Positions 22,525 to 34,420 of a DNA stretch of 64,000 nt are shown one piece after another. This stretch comes from Zygnema cylindricum (taxonomy: Eukaryota; Streptophyta; Zygnematophyceae; Zygnematales; Zygnemataceae), in contig JBBHKE010000906.1 in the NCBI GenBank assembly GCA_037447655.1, positions 62,001 through 126,000 of the forward strand, in the 5' to 3' direction. Under the pieces are notes generated by a model. It was not told where the DNA came from and did no database searches. It was given only the letters and a program-made list of their open reading frames with translations. The position numbers were made by a program, and so were the translations under genes. How positions within the stretch are numbered: position 1 is the first letter of the stretch; each line of letters begins with the position of its first letter.

Positions 22525-24180
22525 AAAGTATGTAAATGTGTTCTTGATATGTATATACTTCAACTGAAAAGTATCTTACAACCCATTACAATTTTATTTT
22601 CAAATGGGAGAATAAGTCAACGCAACAGGTTTCCGTATAGGGCATTGTCACTGAAAAATTGAGTGTTACCTACTCGATTCATTAAATTTGTAATTTTGAG
22701 GAGAAATCTTTAAACTGGTTTACCGCTATTATCGCAATAAAGTGTCACAAACAGTTTTTACTACTTCCTGACGATGTCTCCCTTGTCTTTATACGGTTTT
22801 TGTGTTCACGAAATTTATGATTTGCGACTGTCTTTGAAGATGTATGAAGATTCTCGCGGAAAGTTTTATTTTTTTTGCCGTTAGTTCATTTTTTTTTGCT
22901 GACAAAGAGTTAAATGACAAAGAAAATTGGATCCTCTGATGTTTGAGAAACACCCAAGGAACTGGATCATACTTCAAATGTGGGAAAAACAATTGAAAAC
23001 CCTATATGTGGTTTTTCTGTACTATATGCATATTATACGGTTTTAATACGTATACAATATATGGCGTATGATGCTTTCGGACGTGTGAGCAAGTGTCATT
23101 GAAAAGAATGATAAACATTTCTAACAAAATTTACAAAAGATAAATAGTTACAATGAATAAAGCTTTGATACTTAAAAGCACTTATATATTATCAAATATT
23201 GTCATTTAAAACCTAATTTAGAGTTAATAACACTAGTATAAGTCCCACGTGAGTAACTTCTTTACTCTTGTAATGATTCACGTGTACAAGGCACGTTGCT
23301 ATGAATTTGTTCTTCCGCTAACCAGTATTAACGTGAGATTAGTACTAACAATACTAATTTAGTGTAGAGTGGCATGGCTATTTGTAATTTACTTAATCAT
23401 AAACCTTTTGTTCTTATTGCTTTAGATATGAATGCATATTTAGATACACGCGACAATCCTACTTGCTCCTTCTAATCATTTAGATAAGAATTGAAATATA
23501 GTTTTTACCCTGCGTGATCTCTGTTTGGCTGGTTGTTTTTATACTCAGTTTACCCAAAAAAAGAATAACAGCCCTTAAGAATAACAATCAAATATCACAA
23601 TTTCTTTATAATCGATATGTCGAAGCAATATCATAGTTTAAAAATTCGATAGTACTGCCCATTAAAGTTCAAATTTTCAGTTTGGTTTTGAAGTAGTTCC
23701 GTACAAAGGTTTTTTGTACGATCATTACTAGAGGGAAACACTGAGCACATCTGCCAATACCCTTATGTGATTTGTTAGAGTTAGGGTTTCAGAATCAGGA
23801 TTTCATATTTAGGGTTTTGCAACTAAGGTTTCAGTACTAAGGTTTCACAATTCGGGTTTCGCAATTAGGTTGTCGGCAGTACGATTTCCCAAAGCAGACA
23901 TGTGGAATCAAGAATTGTACTGAGTTGATGATCCAATAGAGTATTGGGCAACACTGGATAATAAATCCCGTAATCGTACAAACAAATGTACTTTTTTATA
24001 AAATTCTACAGTTTTGGGTTTAAAATCAATATAGTATAGGCAATACTGGCCAATCATCCTCATAATCGTACAGGTAAATGTCCTTTTTTGACAAAATCGA
24101 GCAGCTTCCTGTACGATATCGCTCCTTCCCTTACCTCCACTTGCCTTCCCCGTACCTGACGTGACGAGCAGTGCTGTACC
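22525..24180. other. Intergenic, 3' flank of nine-exon gene
   Basis: Contains an AATAAA at about 22736, a foldback-like pair around 22985-23065 (CTATATGTGG ... ATATGGCGTATG), and GGGTTTC/TTAGGGTT repeats near 23780-23870 that resemble the denser array at 24.4 kb. No gene was found. Confidence 0.5.
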
Positions 24181-24399
24181 TTGTGTACCTTCTTTCAGTA
24201 TTTTTTCCGAATATCCAGAAAAAACCCTAATTCTTGTTCCACTTCTTGTGAAACGTTTGTTTTGAAATGTCAGTTTGTTGCAACCTCCGAAAAGGAACCG
24301 CTTCTACGAATTGAAACATCCGGCGATCCACATTTTATGGTTGTGCTTTCAAAATCAGATGTCTGGAATATGGATTTTGCATACAGGCTTAGCGAATGA
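24181..24399 (+). other. Possible exon or gene remnant upstream of F-box gene
   Basis: A 72-codon frame ending in TGA at 24399 has a protein-like second half (LKCQFVATSEKEPLLRIETS, then DPHFMVVLSKSDVWNMDF). No partner exon or recognisable domain was found, and it lies between two TTAGGG-rich repeats. It may be a terminal exon of a lost gene or chance. Confidence 0.2.
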
Positions 24400-24408
24400 A
24401 TGTTTCAA

Positions 24409-24706
24409 AATTAGGGTTTCAGACTTAGAGTTTGAGACTTAGGGTTTGAGACTTAGGGTTTCAGACTTAGGGTCTGAGACTTAGGGTCTGTGACTTAGGT
24501 TTTCAGACTTAGGGCTTCAGACTTAGGGTTTAAGACTTAGGGTTTCAGACTCAGGGTTTCAGACTTAGGGCTTCAGACTTAGGGTTTCAGACTTAGGGTT
24601 TAAGACTTAGGGTCTGTGACTTAGGGTTCAGACTTAGGGTTTAAGACTTAGGGTTTCAGACTTAGGGTCTGAGACTTAGGGTTCCATATTTAGGGTTTCC
24701 GGAATT
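24409..24706. repeat. Degenerate telomere-like array, 14-bp unit, about 21 copies
   Basis: Units near TTAGGGTTTCAGAC, with variants TTAGGGTCTGAGAC and TTAGGGTTTAAGAC. Each holds TTTAGGG-type plant telomere sequence interrupted by a CAGAC spacer. It ends about 70 bp before the F-box start codon, so it probably forms part of the promoter or 5' leader. Confidence 0.9.
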
Positions 24707-24777
24707 ATTGGCTGCGTCCAATATTCAATTTTGAAGTGAAACGCCGTCGTCTCTCTCACGACGATTCTGCCCATTCC

Positions 24778-26025
24778 ATGGCGTCCGGCAGCAAGGCCGC
24801 CATGAAGAAGGAGTCACACGTCACCTCTATTTTGTCTTTTCCCGCTGATGTTCTTGGGAGGATCTTCACTTTGGCCAGCCGAGAGAACGGTGCTTCCGAG
24901 CTGGTCCATTATTCTCTCGTCTGCAAAACTTTTCAAGCCGGAGTAAGACAAGTTACTCGTCTTAGTCTCCCAAGGTCTGGGGAAGAAAAATACGTGGAGA
25001 TTGTAAAGATGACCCCTTACGCAGAGGAGATTTTTGTCCTTGGTCTTCTTCATGCAAAAACTTTACGGCAATGGTCAAAAGTGATTGGACAAACGGTAAC
25101 TCGCTTGTGTTTTGGCAGCGGTAATCTGCAGCATCTTGAAGCCCTGTCGCTGTTTCCTCGTCTTGAAACCTTAACAATTGACATAAGATTGGATTTGCCA
25201 GAAAAAAAAAGACTACGAAATTGGTCATTCCCAAGTGTCAAGAGATTAGTAGTAATATTGGTGCATCTCGTAGATGTCAAGCAGTTGCAATTATTCTTAG
25301 ATATGTTTCCAAATTTGGAATGCCTGCATATTTGGATATATTTTCTGCTTCCGTGGACGCATTCTCGTGTCAGTTTTGAGCATCAAAATTTGAAATCACT
25401 TCTTTTTAGAGGAGAAATGCTTCCCTCAGTTCTTGTCGATTGTCCGAAACTAACTTCTCTCGAGCTCTGTAGCCTGCCCGGAAGAGAGTTAATCATAAAA
25501 TCCAGCAACTGCTTGAAAAGTCTTTCTATTGAACAAGTACCGAACATTCTGGAGGATCTTCACCTGGAGCTCCCGGCAGATTTCAAGGGAATCTCGCACT
25601 TGACTGTTAAAAACAACGATGCAGGTGATTTTATTTACACCTTGTTTCAAAAAAGCGTAAACACTCTTGAGACTCTGGTTGCTGGCTCAATGAGGCTTTT
25701 ACCTCAGATCAAGGAGAAAGTCATAAGAATCAAGAATACATTCAAGCTTCAAAGTTTAAAAGCTTTGACGGTGGAAAATCTCGATGATGAGTGGATAATT
25801 TTAGATAATATAACCAGGGAGCCAACAACGTTGGGAAATCGTCGGAGGCGTTTGAATGAACAATATTTGGAGTTGCACGAGTGGCTCTCATCTTGTCCTT
25901 CTCTACAGGAAGTGTCATTTTGCTTCTCTAACACAACAATTGATGCACATTATCTGTCTGGTTTTATAAAGAAAGCTAGGAGATTGAAAAAGTTGTTTCC
26001 GAATGTTACTTTTAGTTGTCCATGA
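24778..26025 (+). CDS. F-box protein with leucine-rich C-terminal region
   Basis: Intronless, 415 aa. Start chosen at ATG 24778 (context TTCCATGGCG); the open frame reaches a little further upstream but has no earlier ATG. Residues about 18-62 form an F-box: ILSFPADVLGRIFTLASREN, then VHYSLVCKTFQAGVRQVTRL with the conserved SLVCK core. The rest has leucine-rich repeats without strong consensus (LEALSLFPRLETLTI, CPKLTSLELCSLPG, LKSLSIEQVPNILEDL, LKALTVENLDDEW). In known families the F-box binds SKP1 and the LRR part selects substrates for an SCF ubiquitin ligase; the substrate cannot be told from sequence. Intact, TGA stop. The telomere-like array upstream is the only regulatory hint. Confidence 0.88.
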   Translation: MASGSKAAMKKESHVTSILSFPADVLGRIFTLASRENGASELVHYSLVCKTFQAGVRQVTRLSLPRSGEEKYVEIVKMTPYAEEIFVLGLLHAKTLRQWSKVIGQTVTRLCFGSGNLQHLEALSLFPRLETLTIDIRLDLPEKKRLRNWSFPSVKRLVVILVHLVDVKQLQLFLDMFPNLECLHIWIYFLLPWTHSRVSFEHQNLKSLLFRGEMLPSVLVDCPKLTSLELCSLPGRELIIKSSNCLKSLSIEQVPNILEDLHLELPADFKGISHLTVKNNDAGDFIYTLFQKSVNTLETLVAGSMRLLPQIKEKVIRIKNTFKLQSLKALTVENLDDEWIILDNITREPTTLGNRRRRLNEQYLELHEWLSSCPSLQEVSFCFSNTTIDAHYLSGFIKKARRLKKLFPNVTFSCP

Positions 26026-28038
26026 GATTCAAATTTGCTTGTTTTATATCAGGTTTGTAGTTTTTTTTGTTAGAGAAGAGTTAGAAATTGCAGTTTTTGT
26101 TGAGTTTTAGGGGTCTCGAAATGAATGAATCTTTTCGTGGTGAGTAAAACTTTAAGAAACTGAATAAGAAATCTCGTGAGAGCTTGGGGTTTATGTTGCA
26201 GAAAACTCGAGTCCACATGGTTTCGTGGAACATTGGTGGTGAATTTAGTCCGCATCAAATAGTGTGATTAGCGATTCTGTTCAATGTTGAGTTTTCCACT
26301 TGGTCAATATATGGATTCAATGTGTTCTATGGTGAGATGCAATAATCAATACAACTCTCAGTGGTGTGACAAAGTGAATTTTTACATGTTAAGATGTATA
26401 TTTTTCTATGCTGAATCCATAGCCTGATTTAGTTTTTTCCATGTTGATTTGTCCTCTTTATAGCTGATGAATTTAGAGAAGCAGCATTGTGACAAGTTGA
26501 GGCAAGTTGGGTATGTTTTGAAGTCTGTTGATTGTAATTGGCAAAATAGTCTCAGGCGACGTCACTAATAAGTGTTGGTTGTGTATAATCTGTTTTAACT
26601 TTTTCTCTAATAACTTGGCAGTATATCGCATAAGTACAAAGCGTCGAGCGGTACAAGTTCAATATTTTATGCATTGAATATGTTGTGTGAAGTTTTGGAG
26701 TTTTTGACATCCGCGTGTTTCCATGGGAGCTCCAATTATGTGTTTTGTATTTTTCTGAAGTAAAACAATTGTTTATAATACAAACAAAGTCATGTAATGA
26801 GCAGATTAGTGGAAAACTGAACAGAATAGTGAAAAATAGCATACTTGCAAACTAAGAAATTCAACAAAGGACTCGAATTATGCACAAGAAAGTAGCAAAC
26901 TGCAGAAATTCACAAAGAAGTACAGTAAACACATAACATTCCGATGTTCCAGCTTTATTATTTATTTATTTTAAATCAAATTAAATATTTCAGCAAGTTC
27001 GGATACAAGGGAGATTCCAGCAGCAGAGCATTGGTTATTTTTATCTGAGGTTGATCTTAGGATCCTACTCTTGAACCTTTCGACCTGATTTCCTATTCTT
27101 AGGTTGGTTCCTCTCTCTCCCTTCCTTCCCTCTCCCCCCCCCACTCCCTCCGATCCCCCCACCCTCCAACGAACTCACCACGAAGCTCCGCATCTGAATA
27201 AACCAAATATAATAAAAACAATAGAATCCAAATTCTATAATCTCGTATGAGTAATTCACATGTGCCTAAGGCAGTTATTGGCCGACAGAAAAGACGTGAC
27301 AAAAACTAACTAAACAAATAAAAAAACAGCTTCAAGTCTCTTTCATCGTCTTTACTGAAAGTATCTGAAGCCGAGGATCCATGGATTTGCAAGTCACGTC
27401 ACAAGTCTTTGAGACTATGAGAAAGAGTTAGTGAAGCTCGGCTCCAAACAGACCACAAAAATGTTGTTTTTTTCCAGAAACTTGGTCCATTTTTCTTACA
27501 AAACCTTTGAAAAACGGCACTTTATATCGACAAAGTACTTTTAAACTGGTAGGTTTCCATTTTGCACAAATACTTAGTTTACAAGCACTTTCCTGGCTTT
27601 CCGTGCTTTTTTATTCTATAATAAATCATATTTCTTGTCCTCCGATAAAACGAAGGAAAGAAGAAAAATTTTGCTGACAGAATGCTTTTCTGTATACATT
27701 TATATGCCTTATTGTAATTATTGTACCATTTGTTTATTGCTATTGTTTTGTAATGTTAGTATATTTCATTTTCTATTATTTTTTGTATTGTGACTATTAT
27801 CCTTGCGTATAATAAATGATAAGGAGAAGAGAGAGAGAGGAAGAGAGACAGAGAGACGGGAGAGAAAAAAAGAGATAGAGAGAGAGAGAGAGGAAGAGAG
27901 GAACAGAGGAAGAGATGGTTTCTTCTTTCTATTCCTTCACCTGCATGCGTTTCTGTACCACAGACGAGAGCAAATGGTACATTTATGTACGGTCTGTCTC
28001 CTTTCATTAAATAATATTATTAATCATAATTGTCCATT
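26026..28038. other. Intergenic, 3' flank of F-box gene
   Basis: No supported gene. Features seen: a T-run after the stop, CT-rich sequence at 27105-27170, a GA-rich run at 27825-27920, and the repeat motif GTACATTTATGTACGGTCTG at 27977-27996. Confidence 0.5.
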
Positions 28039-28334
28039 TACACTGCACCGCGAATCGTAATTAGCGTTATTAACGCTAATTCCGTCATCACGAATTTTGA
28101 CTCAAAAACCTTTAAAAGAGTAAATAAATCTAAATTTTTCTTTACATTATTCAAGGTACTCTTTGAATCAGCGTTAACAACTTTACACTGCCAATCGTTA
28201 TTAGCATTGTGTACACTAATTCCGTCCCGCATTTTTTTTTTTTTATTCTCCATTAGCGTAGTTCATTCTATTTTTTTCTTTATTCTATTTAGGGTTATTT
28301 TCACTACGTTGTCTCTTAAATAGAGTGGTGTACT
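28039..28334. repeat. MITE-family sequence, two adjoining left ends
   Basis: TACACTGCACCGCGAATCGTAATTAGCGTTATTAACGCTAATTCCGTC at 28039 is repeated in shorter form at 28182 (TACACTGCCAATCGTTATTAGCATTG ... CTAATTCCGTC). The block ends with GTGGTGTACTGT. It looks like a duplicated or nested copy. Confidence 0.6.
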
Positions 28335-28342
28335 GTCAGTGT

Positions 28343-28534
28343 CAGACCGTACATAAATGTACCATTTTAAGTTAAAATATACAATAAATTAGTTTTTGTA
28401 ACCGCGGACGCATGAGAATGTGCGTTCTAAAAAGGAAACAGACCGTACATAAATGTACCATTTTAAGTTTAAAAGTACAATAAATTAGTTTTAGTAACCG
28501 CGGAAGCACGAGAATGTGCGTTCTAAAAAGGAAA
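28343..28534. repeat. 96-bp direct tandem duplication
   Basis: Two near-identical units (28343-28438, 28439-28534), each starting CAGACCGTACATAAATGTAC and containing AACCGCGGACGCATGAGAATG / AACCGCGGAAGCACGAGAATG. The unit start is the reverse complement of the motif at 10026 and 27977. Confidence 0.9.
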
Positions 28535-28752
28535 AAATTCAGGTCGTAAAAATTCCCGCTCGCACATATTCGTCTGCCGCGTTTAGACCGTGTGAATGTA
28601 CGATTTGTGTACGATTTGTCAGATTTTGTACGGAGACCTATATTAGTGTAAGCATGTTTGCGACCGACATTCTGTTTTTCAAAGATCCAAATTACCATAA
28701 TCAAACAATTAGAATGTATGATTTTTTCCAAAATTTTCAAATTCTTAAATAG

Positions 28753-28828
28753 CGTACACCACTGTAATTATTTTTATACGCCAAATAAAACTTACACGCT
28801 AATAACGATTGGCGGTGTAGTATAGTGC
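28753..28828. repeat. Short MITE-family copy
   Basis: GCGTACACCACTGTAATTATT at the left and CTAATAACGATTGGCGGTGTAGTA at the right form partial family ends only about 75 bp apart, so the interior is mostly deleted. Confidence 0.5.
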
Positions 28829-28920
28829 CATTTTAAATAGTGTGGCTAACGTACAAAACTGTACCGAATTAACAAAATAAGTACAAAAAAAAATTTAATA
28901 CATGCCGTTATGATGTACCT

Positions 28921-29188
28921 GCGTTTTCACAAACCGCGTAGTGCAAACGTCATAATGACGTGAAACTGTTTGTTTTGACAAAATGCGTTTTTACAAACCG
29001 CGTAGTGAAAACGTAATAATACTTTGTACTCTTTGGTATCGTGGAAGTACGTGACATCATGACTAGCGTCGCAAATCTGACACGGTACTATTCATTTCGC
29101 AAGTCATAGGGAACGTGACAAAGCGTCGCAAATCTGAGACGGTACAGTAGTACACTATTCATTTCGCAAATCTTAGGGAACGCGACAT
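28921..29188. repeat. Two short tandem duplications of about 60 bp
   Basis: TGCGTTTTCACAAACCGCGTAGTG occurs at 28920 and 28983, and GCGTCGCAAATCTGACACGGTAC occurs near 29065 and 29124, followed by ATTCATTTCGCAA. Each is a two-copy direct repeat. No gene. Confidence 0.75.
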
Positions 29189-31002
29189 TTCGTAATTATT
29201 GGCGTATTCGTACGTTGTGCATTAATTAATTATGTACTTTTTCGGTTACGGGCGGGCACGGTTAGTCGCAAGAAATCTAGTTTCGGTTAAATTTTATTTT
29301 CGTAAACGCCGGTCGGTTAACGGTTAACAATTTTGGAGCGTGACATAACTCGGTCGGGCGTCGGTTGCTCAGATTTTGAAAAAAAAAAAACGGTCGGTTT
29401 CGGTTATGTAAAATTTTGACTTTTGCGACCTATGCCGTACCGTACCGGGGTATCGATCCGTACACTTCTCGTACATCAAACAGGACGGGACTCAAAGCGC
29501 GGCTTCCATAGTGAAGGATCGATACAAAAGATGACAGAAGGTACTTCTCAACAGAATGGAGACACCGTTTCACAATGTTCCTAACACATAGAAAGTGCGA
29601 CTCTTCTCAAAAGATCGGCGCAGAAGATTACGAGGGCGAATTACGACAGCGATACTTCCTTAAAGAGAGAGGCGAAAAAGGCACTTTGTGGGAAGGGGAG
29701 GAGGGAGGGAGTAAAAATTGGAAGGTGGGAGAGAAGGGAACGGATGATAGCATGTTATGGAGGTACAAACGGTTGAGGAGTACGGTGGTTAGTGTAGTTG
29801 ATGATAATGTCGAGAGGGAATCGGCGATCTTTCGAGAATCGTATTTTTTTTTTCCGTTCTTTGTTTTTTTGTATTCCTATGTAGGCCGTTTAATGAACCT
29901 CAGTTTGTCTAATTATAGATCTAAATACAGTTGAAATGCACAATTTTGCTTAGATTTGAAAGACCTAGGCTCAAAGGGAGGTTTAGAGGGAGGACCAAAT
30001 TCCGAAGATAGTACTCAAAGTCGTTTTAATCTTCTAAGTTTGTCATTTTAAGAAGGGCTGCCCCTACCTTGCAAATTGCCTACTGCACCACAAAAAACAG
30101 AAAAAAATAAAAAATGACAACAAGTAATCAGCAAGTCGAACATCGTGAGTCGTTGTGACTTAAAACTGTAGAAAAGTATGTCTTTTCTTATTAAGGCTTA
30201 TTATTGAAATTGTTATAATGCTTGTTGATTTTTTTTTTATTACATCTTTGGCTGTATTGGAAATTGTCTATCTTTTTTATGTTGCACTCGGTTTTGCAAA
30301 TAAATAGGAAAAATATTTTGTTTATTGTGAGTGCAAATAAAGTTGATGAAAAAAACATTACTGAATGATCTTTTTTACATCTTAAATAAAGTAACAGAAG
30401 ACAATTGTCATATTTCAAACGCGGCCAGAATGGACAAAGTTCATAATTTGACAATAAATTCAAAGCAGAATCTGCCAAGACGTATATATTTTGATCTTAA
30501 ATTTGTCGCTACTTTGAGATGAGAGATTGACGTCAGTCGAAATTGCAAAGCTCATATTGTAGGGATATACTGTGATTTTAAGTAAATATTAAAATATGGA
30601 AAAGTTAATAAGCCGGTACTCGTTGGTTTTGTTGAGGAATATTGAAATCATGATTATCAACGATAATGGAACAACATGTATTAATTGGAAACTTGACGAA
30701 CCGTTTTATATTTTTAGGCGAACAATTTTCTCTGTACATTATATGGAATGTACGGATAAACATAATTTAGTGTAGTAAGTCTATGGAAAAGAAAGTATGC
30801 ATGTCCACATCGCTGATATTGCGATTATCGGGGCTATAAGATATCATTCAGTATACTGAATATTATACCCCTAAAATAAGAGCTTTCAACTAAAAAAAAA
30901 GCATCTTTGGCATTGATAATCGACTTGTTGATTATCGGCAACATTTGTTTGATGTACACACCTACTCTATCATTTATGTTGATAACTCTGTTCACTCATA
31001 TG

Positions 31003-31052
<50 letters not shown>

Positions 31053-31829
31053 CATATATGTCCTGTCTGATGAAAGCTTTAAGGTGTAAAATAGTACGTT
31101 AAAGTTCAGAAGTACATTCAGTGAATCATGAAGATTATCGCGATATTAATATTTATCTCCATAGTCAATAAACGCCCGTTTATCGATACTACAATATACT
31201 GAAATCGTGATATGTCGTCAGTGGTTTTGATCAATATACATCACTATGATAAAAACATGATAATTTTCAAGTATCAGCTGACAGTTGACAAAATACAATG
31301 CAAAAAACAAGGTATAGAAATTCACCTTCTCATTCCACCTTTCCATTCCTTAATAATGCATTTGACTGCGCTTTAAGTCAACTTTTCGACATTAATAATA
31401 ATAATACACTGCATACTGTTGAAAACCGAAAGCGCATGAATTAACTACAATAGAAATGCTTGTGCACAACAGTAGTAGGAACCGACAGTCAAGGATAACA
31501 GAACTGGTAACAGTCTATTCATCTGGTGCTTGCCTGATGTTCCAGGTGAGACGACAGTCAAAGTCAAAGGCAGTCAAAGTCAAAGGTTAGACATTTGACA
31601 CTAGGCTCCATGACAATTTGCCCATGACTTCGTCCGTCTGACACATAAGACGACATGTGAAAAGTCTCACTCTTGTATGTGAAAAGCTTTTGGAAGCAAA
31701 CCAATTACTAGATTAAACCTTTCCCCCTCTACTTCGTTTTAGCAAGTGCACAATGAAAACACTCGACCTCACTCCAAAAAAACTTCTAAGAGACCATGAG
31801 GCGTCCATCCATCCTGGAGTATCATCGAG
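29189..31829. other. Intergenic, no supported gene
   Basis: A 119-codon plus-strand frame (29575-29934) is hydrophilic in its first two thirds but shows no domain, good splice sites or partner exons. The remainder is AT-rich, with a TA microsatellite at about 31011-31047. Confidence 0.4.
31011..31047. repeat. (TA)n microsatellite
   Basis: About 18 uninterrupted TA units. Confidence 0.95.
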
Positions 31830-32433
31830 TTAAAATCGGTGATGAAGCTTCTCTTTCTCGTTGTACCACTCGGAGTACCTGAGGCCACCAAGAGTAAGCA
31901 GTCTCATGTCAGATTGTCATCAGTATACCAGCTCAGACATTCACACACCTAATCTTTTATAAATATACAAAGAGAAACTATCTAGTTTTTTATAAAAACA
32001 AGAAAAGAAACTTGACATACAAACATCTGATTTTTTATAAAAATACAAAGAGAAACTTGACATACAAATACCTGATTTTTTTATGAAAATACAAAGAGAG
32101 ATGTGAAAACTGTGATAAACTAACCCACTGGAATGTGCAGCTACAGTAAATCATTATTAGCGTTAATAACACTAGTAATTGCCAGCATTTTTCCTTTTTT
32201 TTTTTTTTTGGGCCCTCTGACCAGAAAATAGGGTCGATAACACCAACTATTTTTTTCTTGACGGTAATTCTTTAAACGGTTCAGAAACAGCCACGCCATT
32301 TAGAACTAAATTAGAGTTGACAACAGGATATAAACCCCGCGCCAATAATTTCTTTACTCTATCAACAATTCACGGTGTGCTGTCTTGTACTGCATTGAAA
32401 GTTAGCATCAAACGGAGAGCACAAAAGGTCATA

Positions 32434-32467
<34 letters not shown>

Positions 32468-34420
32468 ATGATGCCTTACAAAGAATGTGACCAGGACACA
32501 AAAACATGACCAGGAAACCATCGTCCTTACCCTGACTCGATAAAACAAATCAACTACACCATGAATGGCTATTAGTGTTAATAGAGATATGCCTTGAGTT
32601 TATTTTAGTGTTATTGTTTCTAATTTACGTCCAAGCGATGCTATAGACGCTATAAAATTAGCGGAAAGAAAAAAACAGTAAGTATTCTTAAGGCTATTTT
32701 ATGTTCAAGGGACAAAAAAAAACTGGCACCGAATTAGCATTATCAACATTAGTGGCGATTCACAGTATACTGTAAGATAAACTGCTCGGCTAAACTTATT
32801 CCTTCCAAAAACTTCTTTTCAGAAACTGCGGGTATACTGAGGTATTCTCATAGTTTCTAAAAAACAGCACAGCACCTTACCAAAATCACGAAGGAATTAA
32901 CCTGAGTGAAAATAAAAACAAAATGCACACCACACGGTGGATGGTTATTAGCATCAATGACACTATACCGGTGCCACTAAATTTTACCCCTCGAACCTGA
33001 AACAGTATCGATGACACTAATTGTTTTTTTCTTAACCCTAATTCTTTAAGCAGTTCAAAATCGGCCATGTCATTCAAAACTGAAGTAGAATTAATAACGC
33101 TAAAATAAACATTATGCTACTACTCTCTTGACTCTAATTGCGATTTCTAGTGTACTTTGATGAAAGAACAAAAAATTTAGCAATATTAAATTCGAATCAG
33201 CACTATAAACTAACAAGATAGCTGATAACCTTACCAGGTTAAAGCTTGGTTAGTGAAAATGATTATTAATATTAGAAAACAGTAATCTGGCCCACAATTT
33301 CAAGTCTACAGTAAAACAATGTAGCTCAAACAACCCTATCAGCTTGAAACTTGTTCCAAGATAGAAAAGAGCGGAGCTCCATTAGGGACTTGGCAACAGT
33401 TTACCCACCTAAGATCTGTCACTGCATCGACAATCACTATTAGAGTTTGTAAATTATATCGGTGTTAACACTTTAATATAATTAACTACACTAATGTCTT
33501 GCAACTTAGCTAAATAGTGCTATTAAAACTAATTTATGAATTTCACAAAATATTGGAATATCCTCCAGACATTTCCCAATACTCCATTATAACTTAAAAT
33601 ATTCCCACATAGTCCCAAACTAAGATTTTCTCAGTGCAAGCAAAACACTTAACAACCCAAAAACCCCAATAAAGCCAGAAAAACTACGCATAATTCAGGC
33701 AAAACAATCAGTATTGCTTTTCCTTCCTACTAAAAAACCTTCACCATTTCATGCTCCAACACCATACCGAACTTCAAAAACTAACCAATAGGACCAGTTT
33801 CCTAAAACATCAAATTACAGAAGGACTAGGGAAGTTGAGTCTAAGGCAAGACAGAAAGTCACTACGAGAGACCTAAATGATACAGAAACCTGCAAAAATA
33901 CAATGTACTGTCACCACCATCTTTCAAACACAAAAGGAAAGGAGCCAAAACACAAAAATTGACAAGAAATTCAACATAATGGTTACAAATTCAAAAGGTT
34001 AATACTGAATGCTAATGCGTAAACATCTCCATATGTAGTAGGTCGATGCATGCTTTGGAATCATAACCAAAAAATCATGCAGCGTCTCACAACTTCAAAA
34101 CAGATGGGCATGAAAAATTCCGAAAAAAACGCTGCAAGTCTTCACAAGATATGCAAGAAAATGCTTCAAGTCTTCACGAGATATGGAAAAAAAATTCAAG
34201 TCTTGACAAGATATGGAAAAAAATGCTTCAAGTCTCCACGAGAAACATACCAGTAAGTTCCAAGAACCGGTACGGCACAAACGGTTACATCCAGCCAATT
34301 GTAAGCCAACTTCTTGGCAACTGTGTGGCTAAGATCCTTCCAAAGACCAGGCAATATTTTCTGCTCAAAAGGAGAAAGAACGTAGGTCACTTCCCTCAGT
34401 CTCACAGGTACCTTCCCCAT
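31830..34420 (-). CDS. QCR8: Cytochrome b-c1 complex subunit 8 (QCR8), mitochondrial complex III
   Basis: Two exons on the minus strand: 34420-34251 (56 codons plus two bases) and 31878-31830 (TAA stop), joined in phase 2 across a 2372-bp GT-AG intron to give 72 aa, the length typical of plant QCR8. Exon 1 reads MGKVPVRLREVTYVLSPFEQ, then KILPGLWKDL and the membrane segment NWLDVTVCAVPVLGTYW; exon 2 supplies YSEWYNEKEKLHHRF. The N-terminus, the LSPFEQK motif and the short charged tail after a single transmembrane helix are family hallmarks. It is a small inner-membrane subunit near cytochrome b needed for complex III assembly. The intron holds three MITEs and, next to the donor, a fourfold 30-bp repeat. 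It is divergent from the LDL3 gene. Confidence 0.9.
32142..32383. repeat. MITE copy 1 in QCR8 intron
   Basis: TACAGTAAATCATTATTAGCGTTAATAACACTAG at the left, AACAATTCACGGTGTGCTGT at the right. Internal TTTTTTTTCTTGACGGTAATTCTTTAAACGGTTC and ATGCC/GGTGC arms differ from the 15765 type; this is a related subfamily shared with the copy at 32926. Confidence 0.7.
32433..32463. repeat. (CATA)n microsatellite
   Basis: About seven CATA units followed by TATATAATG. Confidence 0.9.
32555..32774. repeat. MITE copy 2 in QCR8 intron
   Basis: TACACCATGAATGGCTATTAGTGTTAATAG at the left, ATTAGTGGCGATTCACAGTATACTGTA at the right, 220 bp, no coding capacity. Confidence 0.75.
32926..33157. repeat. MITE copy 3 in QCR8 intron
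   Basis: Starts CACACCACACGGTGGATGGTTATTAGC and ends CTAATTGCGATTTCTAGTGTACT. The middle (CTTAACCCTAATTCTTTAAGCAGTTC, GGCCATGTCATTCAAAACTG) matches the copy at 32142, showing the two are the same subfamily. Confidence 0.7.
34131..34250. repeat. About 30-bp tandem repeat, four copies, at QCR8 donor site
   Basis: Units near CAAGTCTTCACGAGATATGGAAAAAAA. The array ends exactly at the 5' splice site of QCR8 intron 1 (34251/34250). Confidence 0.8.

Noticed and set aside
29575-29934. 119-codon frame as a gene
   Set aside because: No domain, no convincing splice partners or promoter; amino acid usage becomes Phe-rich where the DNA turns T-rich.
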